This document shows positions 1-12,579 of a stretch of 64,000 bases of DNA, one piece after another (position 1 is the first letter of the stretch; each line of letters begins with the position of its first letter). Under the pieces are notes generated by a model. That model saw nothing but the letters and a program-made list of their open reading frames with translations. It searched no databases and was not told the origin of the DNA. The stretch is taken from assembly GCA_028829895.1 (NCBI GenBank), contig JALGAQ010000009.1:1302001-1366000 (forward strand), given 5' to 3'. Origin of the DNA: Sinotaia quadrata. Taxonomy: Eukaryota; Mollusca; Gastropoda; Architaenioglossa; Viviparidae. Position numbers and translations under genes: made by a program.

Positions 1-3000
1 TAATATATCTTGCCGTCAAATTCCTTCTCCAGAAGGTCTATTATTTTCAGCACATGATGGGCTGAGCACGAACAAGAGTGGACAATCACCAACATATTAG
101 GAGGAATGCTCCAATGACAAGAAATGAACCCGAAATTTATGCTCACTGTATTCAGCAAACATTAGGTGCGAAAATTGAGTTGATTTTTTTTTAGTTATAC
201 GCATGTGTCGCAGAGATAACTTACATCAATTTTGAAGCTATATAAGATAGTGAGCGACTTGTTGTCCACCATGCTTTACGGTAAAGATGTCAGGAGAAGC
301 CAGCTTCAACGGGATGTTTTATGTTTGGACGGGACAGTATGTCGGAGTTCAGGAGAGATTTTTTGCTACCCGATATTTAAAATATACTTGAGTTTATGAT
401 AATAGTATGTTGAGAAATTTTAAAATATTTGATTGAACTTCTGGTATGAAGGAGGTGACTAGGTTGGGAACTCAGTGGAGTTTTTACGAAAGGTAAACAT
501 AATGCGATGTAATGAATGAGAAATTATTTACTCTTGTTTTATAGTTTGATTGTTTTGTCCATTTTCGTGGTTCCTCTTCTTTTGCCAGAGGCCATAATAA
601 ATTCACTTTTGTTTTTCCCGTTGGCCAAGTTTACTACGCAGATCTATTATACAGTTGTTCCTGCCCGCATAAATCTTTGTTTAAGAAGAAGACTATAGGT
701 TCTTAGTGCCGATTTCGCAACCCGCACATTGTTTCCCAAAATGCGCGCCCATTTTGAGACGTACGTCAAACAAACTCATTGGAACTGGTTTTGTTGAATC
801 AGGCGAGTCAAAATTATTTCACTTACTTTTGTCCTTCATATAGTAGATTATGCCTCATATAGGTCGTTATGTCCTTCACAAAGCTATTCGATGATGTGTT
901 GCAACTTTGCTGTATTGGTCCTAATCAAACCTGGGTGAGCACGGTAATACTTCTATTTCATGGTCTAGTGTTTGAGTTACACGACTCCTCATCTTCCATC
1001 CGGAGCGGTCTATCTTTTTAAGGAAAGCTTTGCACTATCAAGGAGGAGATGGATTGAAACCAGGGTGAAACAGTACCACATGAATTGTATACTGATACGC
1101 TTTGGCAAATAATCCGACGAGTTCGATCATGAAGTTTTTCTTAGCAAAATTTTAACCTAGACCGAAACGGAAATGCTTTTAAAACGGATCCACTTAGTGG
1201 ATCGCACTTGGCGCGTCACCGTAGGGTGACATCATTTCAGATGAAGTCTACATAATCGGGAGTTATTGCAAGGTTCACTACTCGAACGATTGCGGTTTCC
1301 TGCTGGCGCTTTATATGCTAAAATAATAATAATGTAATCATTAACCAATCTTTCATTTATCTGAGATGAATAATGCTCAGAATAATCACCGCGAGGTTGG
1401 CAGGAATAACAGCACCAACACTCGCAGAATTTGAGAATTCTCCAGAGAATTCAAAGTTGAAAAAAAAATCCAAAGTGACATGGAATCACAGCTAAAATTC
1501 CTAAAACCTCTAATTCGGGCTTCTCTAACTTAGCAACAACAACTTTCGTAACTAAAAAATTTTTCTTACTTTGTCCTAAAAAATGGATGGAACTTGATCA
1601 ATCGAACTGGACTGTTTTGTGTAACGAAAAAATTACCCGCGCTCCGAAGATTGCTTCACATGTTGAATAGATGTTCGATGTCACACATACAAGCAGGCTT
1701 CTATTTTTTATGTAGGCTAAAGATCAGACAAATTTTCAGTATAATCGGTGGGTACGAGGTTCGTGTGCGTGTACTTTCATTGTGCGGCATCTGATTATTG
1801 CTACCACATTCATTCAAAAAGAAATTGACGGTCAAGTATTCTATCTCGCATGGCTTTGAGCAAGCACAGAAATTCGGAAATAGGTTGTGATTGAGATACT
1901 GTTAAATTAAGTTGGGGCTCTAACTATCGATTCTGAATAATGGCCAATGCGACTATTTGACTGTTTTTAACAATGCTTGTAGAGAATTTGATCTGACTAT
2001 TACATTCAACCAAACTAATTTTAATTGACAAGGTTTCAGCTGCGTGCCCAAAATTCGTATCATATTCAAACATAACCAGCAGGCGCAAAAAAAACCTTAT
2101 CTGAAACAAATTATATGTAGTAATCTCCCTTCAGATTCTGAAGCATATTAGAGCATATTTTTAAAGCAGCAAACATATTTTCGCCATTAAACTAATAGTT
2201 CGGCCAGAGTACAGCAGTTGGCGAAATATCACAGTAGCTACAAAACTCTTCTGCCTGTGCGAATTTCCACTAAATATCTATCGCTCTTTTGCAGGGAATC
2301 TGGGGTGAACCGATTCACATGAATATAAAAACTCAAGTGGACATTGAAATTTTACATCTAGCGATCAGCTGCGGAATCTTATGGTGGACTGTATAAGTTA
2401 CGTTCCAGAACATTCCTTGTTTATTGCGTTGATCAGCTTCGTGTAGTCATAAATGGAGTTCGATTTTAAACCGTGCTTAGGCTGGATTAAAGTCGAACTC
2501 ACTGTGATGACTCTCTTAATTTCTCAATACCTACATTCCTCTAAACCATTCTCAGTATTGTCCTATCACTTATTAAGAAAATTGCTATTATAAATCATTG
2601 AAACAAAATGCTGCGATTAACTGCGAATTTCATAAAGAATAATCATGAAATGGGTAAAAGTATCACTCTTTGCAGATATAAAAGTAATGTACGTAACCCA
2701 AGCGGAATCACATATTACAGACGGATATCCCTAATATAAAAAACTGTAATGCATTTTTAACAATATTAGTACTGCCGATCATTATCCGTATAATTTGAAA
2801 AACCCATTGTTAGTGCTTAGCATCGCTCACTGGCGACTCAACTAGCTTGCCATAGGGAATTTGCAGTACATAATTAAGTAGGACCTTGAGGTCGTTATCG
2901 TCTATTGATACATCAATCTAAGCATGCTGTGCATCAATCACATACATATTCAATGCGGATATATATGTACGGATATGTATGTTTGTATGCAATCGACAGC

Positions 3001-3355
3001 AAAAATTAGTGAGAAGTGCTGGGTCAAGTCACCAACAGCTACAATCAATTGGAAATCCACGAAGAATTTTAAAAAATGCAAGTCAAGCGGAATCTAAAAC
3101 ATAATGTTGACAAACGAACTGATTTCCTAGAATGTGCTTTACCTTGTGATAAATACCATCATCCGGCAGTATCGTACACTGATCAATGGTCATCTTCGGT
3201 GGTTGTGGCACATTATAATGACCGCCAAGTAGTGCAATGCTCTAAGTCGCAGCTTCAAGCACTTTAGCGTCAATGACGGAAAACCATTCTACTACATTTG
3301 TTTGGTTCAAAATTACACTGTCGAACTAACTTTGTACACCGTTTGGCGACTCTGT
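1..3355. repeat. Long direct duplication, copy 1
   Basis: This segment is repeated almost base for base at 12580-15924 in the same orientation, with scattered substitutions and 1-base indels. The window begins inside the homology, so the left limit is unknown. Homology stops near 3355, where copy 1 runs into a decayed RTE and copy 2 runs into satellite. A palindrome-like GGATCCACTTAGTGGATC lies near 1188. I see no plausible host gene. The small open frames (for example 516-698 and 1594-1794) are not conserved as proteins between the two copies and look fortuitous. Part of the unit (about 200-1330) also has a diverged relative at 11190-12110. Confidence 0.9.
1860..2140 (+). pseudogene. Decayed RTE reverse transcriptase fragment in duplication copy 1
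   Basis: Read on the plus strand across stops and frameshifts, this stretch gives ALTIDSE and, further on, NNACREFDLTITFNQT. These match the region just after the FADD box of the better-preserved minus-strand RTE at 33820-34302 (ALTAHSEEGLQ and ACKEFGLTISFNKTK). No usable frame remains. The same fragment is present in copy 2 near 14435-14720, so it was there before the duplication. The assignment rests on peptide similarity inside this window. Confidence 0.6.
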
Positions 3356-3394
3356 GAAGTGAATGCCTCAGCTAATTCGGCATCGGCAATCTAA

Positions 3395-4710
3395 ATAAAA
3401 TGGGCAAAGCCTGCTGGAATTATTCGCTCATCAGAATCCTTGTGAGACAAACACATTATTCTAGACGGAACCCCATCATCGCGTCTCTTGGCAACGCCCG
3501 AAAAGCATCAACTTGACCCCGTTATCACCCGCAGAACACTTCCCCATTCCACATTCCAGATTGTTACACGGACCACTGTCTCGTTGGGAGCAAAGTGGAC
3601 CTGAAACATAAGCGCATCAACTACCAAAGTTTGAATGGATATCCTCGCATCAACAATAGTAGGCTAGACTTCCAAGAAATACCTGACGGCTTTGTAGTAT
3701 CCATTGAAAATGAATCAAGCACATGCTCTTAAAAACGACGTCGAAAGCAGATGGCAACAAACAAGCGATGCAATACGAAGCACAGCTTTCACTGTTTTCA
3801 GCAAGCAGGATGGACGAAATTCGGATGGGTTCACAGCTAGCATAGCAAAAACGCAGCAAATATTCTCAACCGAAAGGTTTACCACCCTTTGAATACATGG
3901 ATAACCCTTCTGAAACAACCCTTGAAAAACTTCGAAAATCCAGACGAGATGCTCAGCGGACTTCACGACCATGTGCGAACAACCACTGACCAAATATATG
4001 CCAAATTATTCCGCTTGCAGCCGATTTCGGACGGATCGGTGGCATGTTTTAGGGTACAAAAAGCCCTCTACCCCAAAAATTATCAAAAAGGGCTTCACTG
4101 AAATCAAAAAAATGTCACCAGCGTTACAGAGAGAGAGGTGAGATGAATTTTCTCAAAGAACTGTACTTTATTTCAAATACATTATCATATGCTGCAACAG
4201 ACATCACCGTAAACCTGCTTGAAATGACTAAACCGGATAATCAACCGCGGCTGTGTGTACTGAAGATGCTCTGAAAAATGAAAAAACGGGAAAGCACCTG
4301 TTAAAGATAGCATCACAGCTGATATAATGAAAGCTGGTCTTCGAAGTGCTCCAGTTTCGCAGCTGCTTTTCAATATTACTTCTATGGGGAGATAGTAACA
4401 TTTTCGCATGAAATGCTTGACGCAAAAGTAATTGCATTCCACAAGAACAAAGTTGCCCTAAGCGATTTATCAAACTAACTTGACATCTTCCTTCTCGAAG
4501 TTCTCAAAGTCTTCTTTGGTATAATAATCAACAGACTGCAAATTCCAGCTGAACGAAACTATCCAGAATCTCAGTGTCGATTACGAGCTGGATGATCAAT
4601 CATCGGTATGATATTTTACCTGAAGCAAAACGCAAGAAAAATGTCGTAAGCCAAACGCACCACTTCATGTAACTTTTGTTGACCGTACAAAGGCAGGGAG
4701 GATATTAAAG
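3395..4710 (+). pseudogene. Decayed RTE-type LINE fragment (endonuclease end to early RT)
   Basis: Across several frames this segment is colinear with the minus-strand RTE at 32985-37400. The endonuclease tail, with CETNTLF and RVSWQRP, lies near 3440-3500. A TDHCLVGSKVDLK match follows near 3570. The linker with NFENPDEMLSGLHDHVRTTT is at 3920-3990. GKAPVKDSITADIMKAG (RT block matching GKTPGQDGITAEILKA) is near 4290-4340, and RLQIPAERNYPESQC is near 4535-4580. Stops and frameshifts are frequent, and neither end shows a clean terminus. It starts about 40 bp after duplication copy 1 ends. The RTE assignment is fairly secure; coding capacity is gone. Confidence 0.75.
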
Positions 4711-5095
4711 TCAATAGCAACAGACTTTCCTTAGATAGAAGCCAAATAAGCTCATATTCAATCAATGAATAGAGTGCAAATCTAAACCAAATATGCAGTT
4801 TAAAAAAGATTATTGTGGAACAGTTGAGCAGGGTCGGTTAGTTCTCAAAAGTACTTATAAACTATCATTATTGATAAGTGTACCGTCACGTTATTTGTAC
4901 TGTGACAACCAATTGCCGCGTACGTAATTGCATCACCAGGCAAAATATTATTTAATCAAAAGCAGAGGAATAAAGTGCAAATAATTTGAATCGGTTTGTG
5001 ACGTAGCTGCTATAAATAAACAGTATTTGAAAAGAATTAAAGCTCATACCGATTCCGAGATATAACGTGAGTTGTAGGGCAACTGCGAATGTTAA
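4708..5095 (+). repeat. ~380-bp direct repeat, first copy
   Basis: This segment recurs at 5554-5930 with moderate divergence. Shared landmarks in order are AGTCAAT(A/G)GCAACAGA, GCAGTTTA, AATTGCCGCGTACGTAAT, CAAAATATTATTTAA, CAAAAGCAGAGGA and GCAACTGCGAA. Copy starts are about 846 bp apart. The second copy carries small insertions. No reading frame is conserved. The family is unknown; LTRs of a small non-autonomous element are possible, but the spacing region has no recognisable coding content. Confidence 0.75.
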
Positions 5096-5553
5096 CTCAC
5101 TGTTGTACCGTGTAGTGTACATTCTACTACTTTACTAAATGTTTTAAATCAAGGACACTCCGTTTGACTTTATTGTGTCTTGATACCGCAGAAGTTCGTT
5201 TTTATCGGCGGAATGACTTCCATCCTAGTGAAGGAATTGTTGTAAACAATATTGGAAATTTAATGGCTCAAGTTTGGATTTAAATGACGTTTCATTATAC
5301 CGAAGACATTTTGTTTAAACATTCTTCAAGTACTCAGATGTTGATGACAATAGAGTTAATAAAAGTCGAATCAGAAACAAACCTGGCTGTGTACTGTGTA
5401 CTCGATTTTACTTGTCTTTTATATATACAATGTACCGCGATATACGAATAACACGTGTGACTTCGCTTCTATTCCGCTTGCTATTATTCCCCGTTATTCC
5501 GTTGATACTACACTATACTAATTATGACATAGTTCCACTGCTTTTTCTAGGTT
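5096..5553. other. Spacer between the ~380-bp repeats
   Basis: AT-rich sequence without a credible reading frame or recognised element. If the flanking repeats are LTR-like, this would be a very short internal region, but I see no primer-binding site or polypurine tract that would establish this. Confidence 0.4.
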
Positions 5554-5930
5554 ATTGAAGTCAATGGCAACAGAAACTCATCTACATTCAATAAATATAG
5601 TGCAAATCCAAACCAAATAGCAGTTTAGAAAATAACATTGCGGAATAGTTAAGCAGCGTAGGTTAGTTCTCAAAACTACATGTAAAATATCATTATTTGA
5701 TAAGTGTAAAATCACGACAAATTGCCGCGTACGTAATTTTATCACCAGATTAGTTAGACAAAATATTATTTAAACAAAAGCAGAGGATGGTATAATATCG
5801 CGGAATAAAGTGCAAATAATTGGAGTCGTTTGTGATGAAGCTGCTTTAAATAAACAGTTTTCGAAAAGAACTAAATTTCATTATGATTCCAAGGATAACA
5901 TATGTTGTAGTGCAACTGCGAAAGTATAAT
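5554..5930 (+). repeat. ~380-bp direct repeat, second copy
   Basis: Homologous to 4708-5095 in the same orientation. It has an extra stretch around the GATTAGTTAGACAAAATATT segment and another around ATGGTATAATATCGCGG. Its divergence from the first copy suggests the pair is old. Confidence 0.75.
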
Positions 5931-7341
5931 CGCTGTTCACCGACAATCAAATGCACTGGAGCGTCTGGGTTTTCCTCTTGTTAACACATTAGACAAGATT
6001 ATTGTAATGTGCGATGAGTCAAATCTTTTAGGTTAATAAATACCAAACGATTGTTATCCCCGATGTGTGCTGATCGAATGCTCGCACTTTATTCGACTTA
6101 TTTGGGTAGCTTCTTCGTGTTACTCCAAAGCACAGTCAATCGGCATAACCAACTACAGAACAGTTCAGAATTACTGGAAGAATACATGCAGAAACGAATT
6201 TACGGGAACAACACGGACAGATCTAAGTCAGCACATGGCTTCGATATTTTCATAATCATTGAAGAAGTGCATTACTTATGATTCGATGAATAATTAAAAA
6301 TCGATAAAGACGCGTATGAATCCCAATCAAGCTAATCAAGTTCATGGGTAGGAAACTTCTGTCAGCTATACGTAATCACGGCTGACGTCAGTGAAACAAT
6401 CTTTCAAGATGCGTCGATTTTAGTCAAGTGAAAACGAAACCGTATGACCCAAGATGTCCAACGGATCCACTGATATATGGTGCATGCGCATTGTTCGATA
6501 AATTATATTGGCGTTCAAAAATCAACAAACACCTTCATATTTATGGACGTACATGTCATTACGCAAAAATTGAGGGGAATAGTCTTGGGTAACGTTATAC
6601 TGCGTTTTTTCTTCCGTAAGATTGCCCGTGCATAAACTCATGTTGATGAGTGATGTAAGAGACCCATGGTCACGTGCAAGCCTAATTCACTTTACCAACC
6701 TTTGCCAAACTTGTTCTTGTTCCATCGCGATACTTCTGTACTTTTATCTTTGAAGGTAACATTCTGCCCTTATTTGCTTACATTATATTCGACTCTAACT
6801 TGAATGTATTACTGGGTCCGTCCGAGCAACTGTATCAGTTCTTTTTCAAAGGTTTCTTCACATTGGAGTTTCGTTTGGTTTGTTATTGATTTAATAGAAA
6901 TATAACCGAATAAAACGCAGCTTAAAATTTGAAGGAAGATTTGGTAATTGCGTCTCTCAACGGAAAACTAAACGTTCTTTGCCAACTTCCGACAGGATTT
7001 ATGCATGGACGCTGCGAATAATCATATGTCCGACGCGATTTGGCTCTTAAAACGTTTTTGATGGTAGTGTAGAATGTTCTTTAGCGGTACATGGAATGAA
7101 TTATGGCAGCCTTGAACAGGTAGAAAAGTACATATTCGCTTCTAAAATTTCAGCCTTTACCTTGGCCCTAATGTCTGCTGATCTGCGTAAGTAGCCGTAT
7201 TATACAACTCCAGGTTAAATCAATGAATTAATCCTGAGTGTCCTTAGCCGAGAGAGCGTATGATGACAGAGACAACCGCAACGCTCAGTCATATATAAAT
7301 AGACCTACCCTGTGATGCAATTGTATCTTTTGCCTTGGACA
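5931..7341. other. Unassigned AT-rich sequence
   Basis: I see no gene, LTR, terminal repeat or satellite unit here. Two overlapping short frames near 6051-6281 in different phases have no domain or compositional sign of coding. This is probably decayed repeat or intergenic DNA. Confidence 0.4.
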
Positions 7342-9187
7342 GAGAAGACCTCAGTGTTGACATTGGGTTATAAACAATTATAATTGGCATGGATTATAAG
7401 GTCCGTTTAGTGGCATTTGAAACCCCTTTAATGAACGGCAGTACATTAGTTTGAGTGTTGGTGGATACGAAATTATTCATCGATTGCTAGCATTGACAAA
7501 GCGACTGGATGAAGCATTATTTCCGATTATGGAATGTAGGTTTTACTTTTCCACACGTTGCAATTCTGATGAGATGCAGTGTGTGAGCACAAGGTGCTCG
7601 TGTGCTTGAACAGAGCTTCTTTGATGGTTCGAATGGTTACTTTTGAAAGAGCACATGGTCAGTCGTTGTGGGCTCACGATAGACAGTGGTGATGGATAGT
7701 GATGAAGATAAGACATTGTTCAATCGTGCAAAATATTGCGTTGAGCAAATAATAAAAAGCATCTTACAATTTCTAAACTCAGAACTGTTTACTTTAGAAT
7801 GGTTTCCGTGCGAACAAAAGGAGGATTCAGGAACGGATATACTGTATCTTTATATGAAAAACATTGGACAAGTAGTATTCGGGAACTAAAGTCAACCTCC
7901 GAGGTTCTGATTGCGTTTTTTGAAACACGCATGTATGCTCATAGCAAGAGCATATGCTCATGCATTCTACGACATTTTACGAGGATTAGCCCGTTGATTC
8001 AAAATGCGAAGAAAATCTATGAGCATCAAGCTAAGGTTTTCAATTCAAGAGTGTGAACAGCTTGCGTAGTTTGAGGAGGACAAGAGAATAGGGATAAAAT
8101 ATTCCATTGGCATACGGATTTGCATCAAGTTTAATAAAACAACAAATAAAAAGAAGACAGTACATGGTATGCAATGGTGTCAATCGCATATGAACAAGGT
8201 GCGTTCGCTATATCATTCATAAACTTCCTCTTATATTTGATCTCTCCATGGGCTTCAATGGTTTTGGGGCCCATCCATTCTCTAAGCTTTATTTTTATCA
8301 AACAAAAATTAGGAATTGAAAACAGCAATTTTGCCGTTAATGTTATTCCCGAGGAAAGTTTTTTCGAGTGTGACCGATGGTTCGATGAATATGGCGTGAG
8401 CAGTCTATGTAATTAATCTCATACCCACAGTTCGAAATACTATCTTTTGGGAGCCTTTCTTTCAGGTGCATAAAACGTGCCACCGCAGAACTTCTTTTTA
8501 CTCTATACTACACTGAATTTGATGTTGTTGGTTATTCTTCTTAAAGTTTGAGAAGAATGCGGTTTATAAGGAATGAGCACTGATGCAAACAAAATTCGAT
8601 CGCGATTTTTGCTTGAGGGCATTCTACTTGTGAAGCTGTTGTCTAGCGAGGCTTTTCGGCAGCCTTTAAAACATTTTGCAATGTGAGGGGGTCCACAAAC
8701 TTGCCTCTGGCTTGTTAGGGATGCTACGAATAATCTTTGGGGTGGTTCACACCGGGTACATTATTGATGGTAATGAAAAACCCTATATAATTTCTTTGTT
8801 AGATTACTCGGCTCATGCTTGGACGCCTTGGTTTAAAGGGGACATTACGCTGCTCGATAAAGTACACCTTCGCGCGACAAACTTAGTCGTCGCTCTTCGC
8901 AGATTACTATACGAACCGCGCCTGTCACATTTCAAACTTGTCACTCTAAACAAAAGACGCACTCGTGGAGAATTCATCCTGGAGTACAGAATCCTACACT
9001 CTCCAAACCACATCTGTTCTAATAGCGCTACACGTGTAACACAAGAATCCAAGCAGCCCCACTAATCATACCACATTCGCGTCTTGAGTGTCGCCGGTAT
9101 TTTTATGCTGTTCGTGTTTGGTTTCTCTGTATCTTACTACCTGAAAATCTTGTGAGTTCTTCTTTTGAAACTACATTCAATCAAAGC
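7342..9187 (+). repeat. Long inverted repeat, left arm
   Basis: The reverse complement of this arm is at 25576-27422, with only scattered mismatches and small indels. The arm has two parts. The first ~1.3 kb is unrecognised and contains short frames near 7686-8056 and 8174-8416 that are also present in the other arm. The last ~0.55 kb is a CR1-like RT tail. The other arm is cut by an assembly gap, so the true length of the homology on this side may be greater. Confidence 0.9.
8640..9187 (+). pseudogene. CR1-like LINE reverse transcriptase C-terminal fragment
   Basis: The open frame 8676-9065 (129 residues) carries the thumb and C-terminal part of a LINE RT. GLLGMLRIIFG is followed by an S-A-H-A-W-T-P-W motif, the position of HxxYxxxAWxPW in the family. 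HLRATNLV and RLSHFKLVTLNKRRTRGEF come next, a hallmark of CR1/Perere-like elements of flatworms. After a frameshift near 9065 the match continues in another frame (RLECRRYFYAVRVW, then LPENL) to about 9170. The catalytic FADD/YADD part is absent. An inverted duplicate lies at about 25576-26123. Confidence 0.8.
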
Positions 9188-9262
9188 AAACTGCAAGGCA
9201 GCAGAGCTGAAACCCATCAGCATGAGAGCATTTTATTTCGGACTTGCTCTTGTTTTCCAAAT
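9188..9262 (-). repeat. RTE 5'-region scrap
   Basis: About 65 bp starting at GCAAGGCAGCAGAGCTGAAA matches 37065-37130, in the 5' region of the minus-strand RTE, with few mismatches. It abuts the 3' end of the CR1-like tail but is not part of the inverted duplication, because the other arm stops before it. Confidence 0.65.
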
Positions 9263-11189
9263 GTAACCATTGTTCAGTAATAATCTGCAAGATGGGGAAT
9301 TAAACTGTAGATTAGAAATAAGTAAGTTTAGAAATAAGTAATAACAATTAAATTTCTACAGTTATACAATCATCTTAGAAATCTGTTCTTTTTAAGCAAG
9401 ACGGAAACCTATGATCTGTGATAGTGCTTTTACCGTCGAACGTCTTGATTTTTTCGTCAAATACAATCGAATCGCATAAGTGAGCAAACAAACTTACAAG
9501 AGAATGCTGCTGAACCTGCTGAACATATTAATCCACTTTTCAAAGTTTTGAATAAAATTAGACCGTTGCTACAATTCACATATTTGATAAACGCCAAGAA
9601 CAATTATGTAATTTCTGAACCTATTTCCGCTATCACTCTTAACGTTCGAGCTTCTAAGAGATGATAATGTAGCTGTTAATCATAGAGATACTTTGAATTT
9701 TCTGATTTGTCGAAGAGTAAAATGAACAGAAATGGCAGTATGTAGCAATAATGAAGTTCACAGCACGTAGACGGATATATTTCGTTCGAAAGATGTTGTT
9801 AAACACGTCACGCTAGGCAACATACCCTATCTGAAGGAAACAGCGAGTTTAGAATATCACAACACAATCTGGATTCTGAACGTAGTGGAGAGCCTCAGTC
9901 AACAGAATAAAATAATGAACGACAATGAAATTCGGACTATTATACACCATTCTTTAGACGCTGACATCTAATGATTTTCGATAAGCACACCGTTCAGGCT
10001 ATTAGGATTTCATAGAGAATAACACAGAGATTGGATAGATATTGTAAATATGATGTCACGGGGTAGGAAAGTGTTTCAAGGCCTTCACGTTTTTTGATTT
10101 CATGCATGTATTAAGCACTATGTATGATTTTCGTTATTTCCCACATGCATATTTTTATCAAATTCCTCAAATTGCACTTAAGCTGTTCTCATTTCCTTTC
10201 TATCAGATTGATAAGACAGATTGTATTTGGTTCTATTCTTTGCGGTAGTGTATTCCTGAGCTTTCACGTGACGTTGCTTTTCACAAAGATTGAGAATTTC
10301 GGCAGTAATTCAGGCTTGCTATTTCCTGCGTCCCTAGGCGAGTAGCTTCTCCGTGGGTGAATTATGCACCTCTTATACACTATTGACACGAGTTGGAATA
10401 TTCACGTAAATTGGGCTGAGATCGGCAAATATGCCGCCAACACTAGCCACGAACGTTTGAGCAATTTTCTAATCATTAATTTTTCAATGTTGACCTGAAC
10501 ATTTGGTGGCTTCTGCTGCGATTCTGTTAGGTTTCAGCCTGAGTGTTCCCTGGACGACGTCATGGTAACTCTCTGTGCCATCATTGATGAATTCCAGCAT
10601 ATGGTTATGTATGACTTAGCTCGATGATTGCATTTCAGCATGGACGACTGCTCTCTAAGCGGCCACTTAATGTCGCAATGAAGTCTATGTGGTCTATTTG
10701 ATTCAATTGATAAATGCATCAGGAAGGAAGCGAATTAGCATGTTTGCATTTTTGTTAATGTAGCTAAAATTTATTGGATACAGTTGCTGCACGCCGTTAA
10801 CTGGCCTATAGGAATGTTCACCATGATACCCTCGGGGATGAGCTTTTGATGTCACCAGTCAACCTACACGCGTAGTAATATCAACAGGTGGGCCAACTAC
10901 ATCAATTCTTGGTGACAATTAAACGGTAGAAGTCCGCTTTGATTTAGACTTACTGTAGAGACAACGAATAAAAACTGATTCTTCCGTCGGGAATGTGGGA
11001 TGTCATTCAATCTAGATGGAACCCTAAATAAAAATTCCAACAGAGCCGCATACACAGGATTCTACCTAATTGCTGCTGATGCAGCCTGTTGACAATGCAT
11101 TGAAACTATTTAGTTGACCGGCCGTGAAAGCAGCTGGATACTTCGAGAATCACATGATAAGCAGCCTTTGTGTTAGGTCTTGGAGAATG
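9263..11189. other. Unassigned AT-rich sequence
   Basis: No element, RNA gene or credible gene is recognised in these ~1.9 kb. A hydrophobic 73-residue frame at 10124-10345 and a 61-residue minus-strand frame at 10534-10719 are of the length expected by chance in such DNA. They have no family resemblance I can name. Confidence 0.4.
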
Positions 11190-12110
11190 GAACATTCGCT
11201 TCACAACGCATGTGTCGGGTAATTTACATCAATTTTGAAGCTAGATATCCTATGATGGTGAGCAACTTGTTTTCCAGCTTGCTCCAGTATACAGACGTCA
11301 GGAGAAGCCAGCTTCAACGGTATGATTTATGTTTAGACGGGACAGTATGTTGCAATTCAGCAGAGATTGTCTCTTACCAGATATATAAATTAAACTTGAG
11401 TTTATGATAACAGCATAGTGAACAATTTTAAAATATTGGATTGAAATTTTGGTATGACGCAGGTGACTAGGTTAGGAACTCAGTCGAGTGTTTGCAGAAA
11501 AAAAAACCGTAATGCGATGTTATGAAGAAAAATTATGTACTCATTTTTACAGTTTGTCCATTTTTGTGGTTGATTATTCTATGGCCAGCTGTTGGTTGTG
11601 CACTAGGCCTTGGTTTTAACATAACCACAAGGTAACACATCAGTTGTTTCTCCCGTTATTTCAGTATACTACGCGGATTTATTATACAGGTGTTCTGCCC
11701 GCATCAATGTTTGTTTAAGTACGAGAACATAGGTGCACGTTATTACTTCTATCACCTGGTCTGGACTTTGATTTACACGACTTCTCATCTTTCATCGGAG
11801 CAGTATAGCTTTTTAAGCAAATCTTCGCAGTATCAAGAAGGAGATGGTGTGGAACCAGGATGAAACAGTACCCCCTGAATTGAAGATTGATCCACTTTGG
11901 CAAATACTTCGATGAGTTCGATCATGAAGTTTTTCTTAGAAAACTCTTAAACTCGACTTAAATGGAAATGTCTTTAACCGGATCCACTCAGTGGATCGTT
12001 CTTGGCGAGTCACCGTAGTGTGCCACCATGAAAGATGAAGTCTGCACACTCCGGGTTTTTGCAAGCTGCTGCACTCGAACCAATGCGGTTTTCCTAAACG
12101 CCCTTCGGAA
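11190..12110 (+). repeat. Diverged partial third copy of the duplicated segment
   Basis: This region aligns with about 200-1330 of copy 1 and the matching part of copy 2, but with many substitutions and indels. Shared blocks include TTACATCAATTTTGAAGCTA, GACGTCAGGAGAAGCCAGC, GCTTCAACGG and GATCCACT-AGTGGATCG. It lies about 1.57 kb upstream of the equivalent point in copy 2. It is far older than the copy 1 and copy 2 split. Confidence 0.8.
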
Positions 12111-12579
12111 TAAAATGTTTGCCCCTCGCAAGCAACTGAAAGTGTGGAGAGACGTTAAAAGCTTAGAAGACGCTAATAATCATCAAGATAATCTCGACTG
12201 ATTATACGACAGTACAGGTTGAAAAAGCTGCATATCAACCTGAATGAACAAAATTTCTTACAATGCAGGACATTCTAATTCCCATGGTATCACCGTTTAC
12301 GTACCTTAGTAAAGAGGTACCTTAGGAAAGGTTCGACCATACTAATGAAGCTGGGACTAAGGGATAAATATCGCTTTGGAAGTTTACGACGCATTTATAT
12401 CTTGGTCTCTTGGGGCATTTAATATAAAATTTTCCCAGTATATCCGGATGGTAATGGAATATTCATCACCTGAAAAACATCGTGCCACGAAAATCAAAGT
12501 CGCTCATTTTCAATATGTTATCTATCGTAAGAAGAAGGATGCTACAGTTAACACATCAGAACAAAGGAGAGCAAGACGA
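12111..12579. other. Spacer between third copy and copy 2
   Basis: No recognised element. A short frame at 12376-12582 overlaps the start of copy 2 and has no recognisable domain. Confidence 0.35.

Noticed and set aside
10124..10345. Small hydrophobic protein
   Set aside because: AT-rich DNA with many T-second codons readily gives hydrophobic frames of this length, and there is no second supporting feature.
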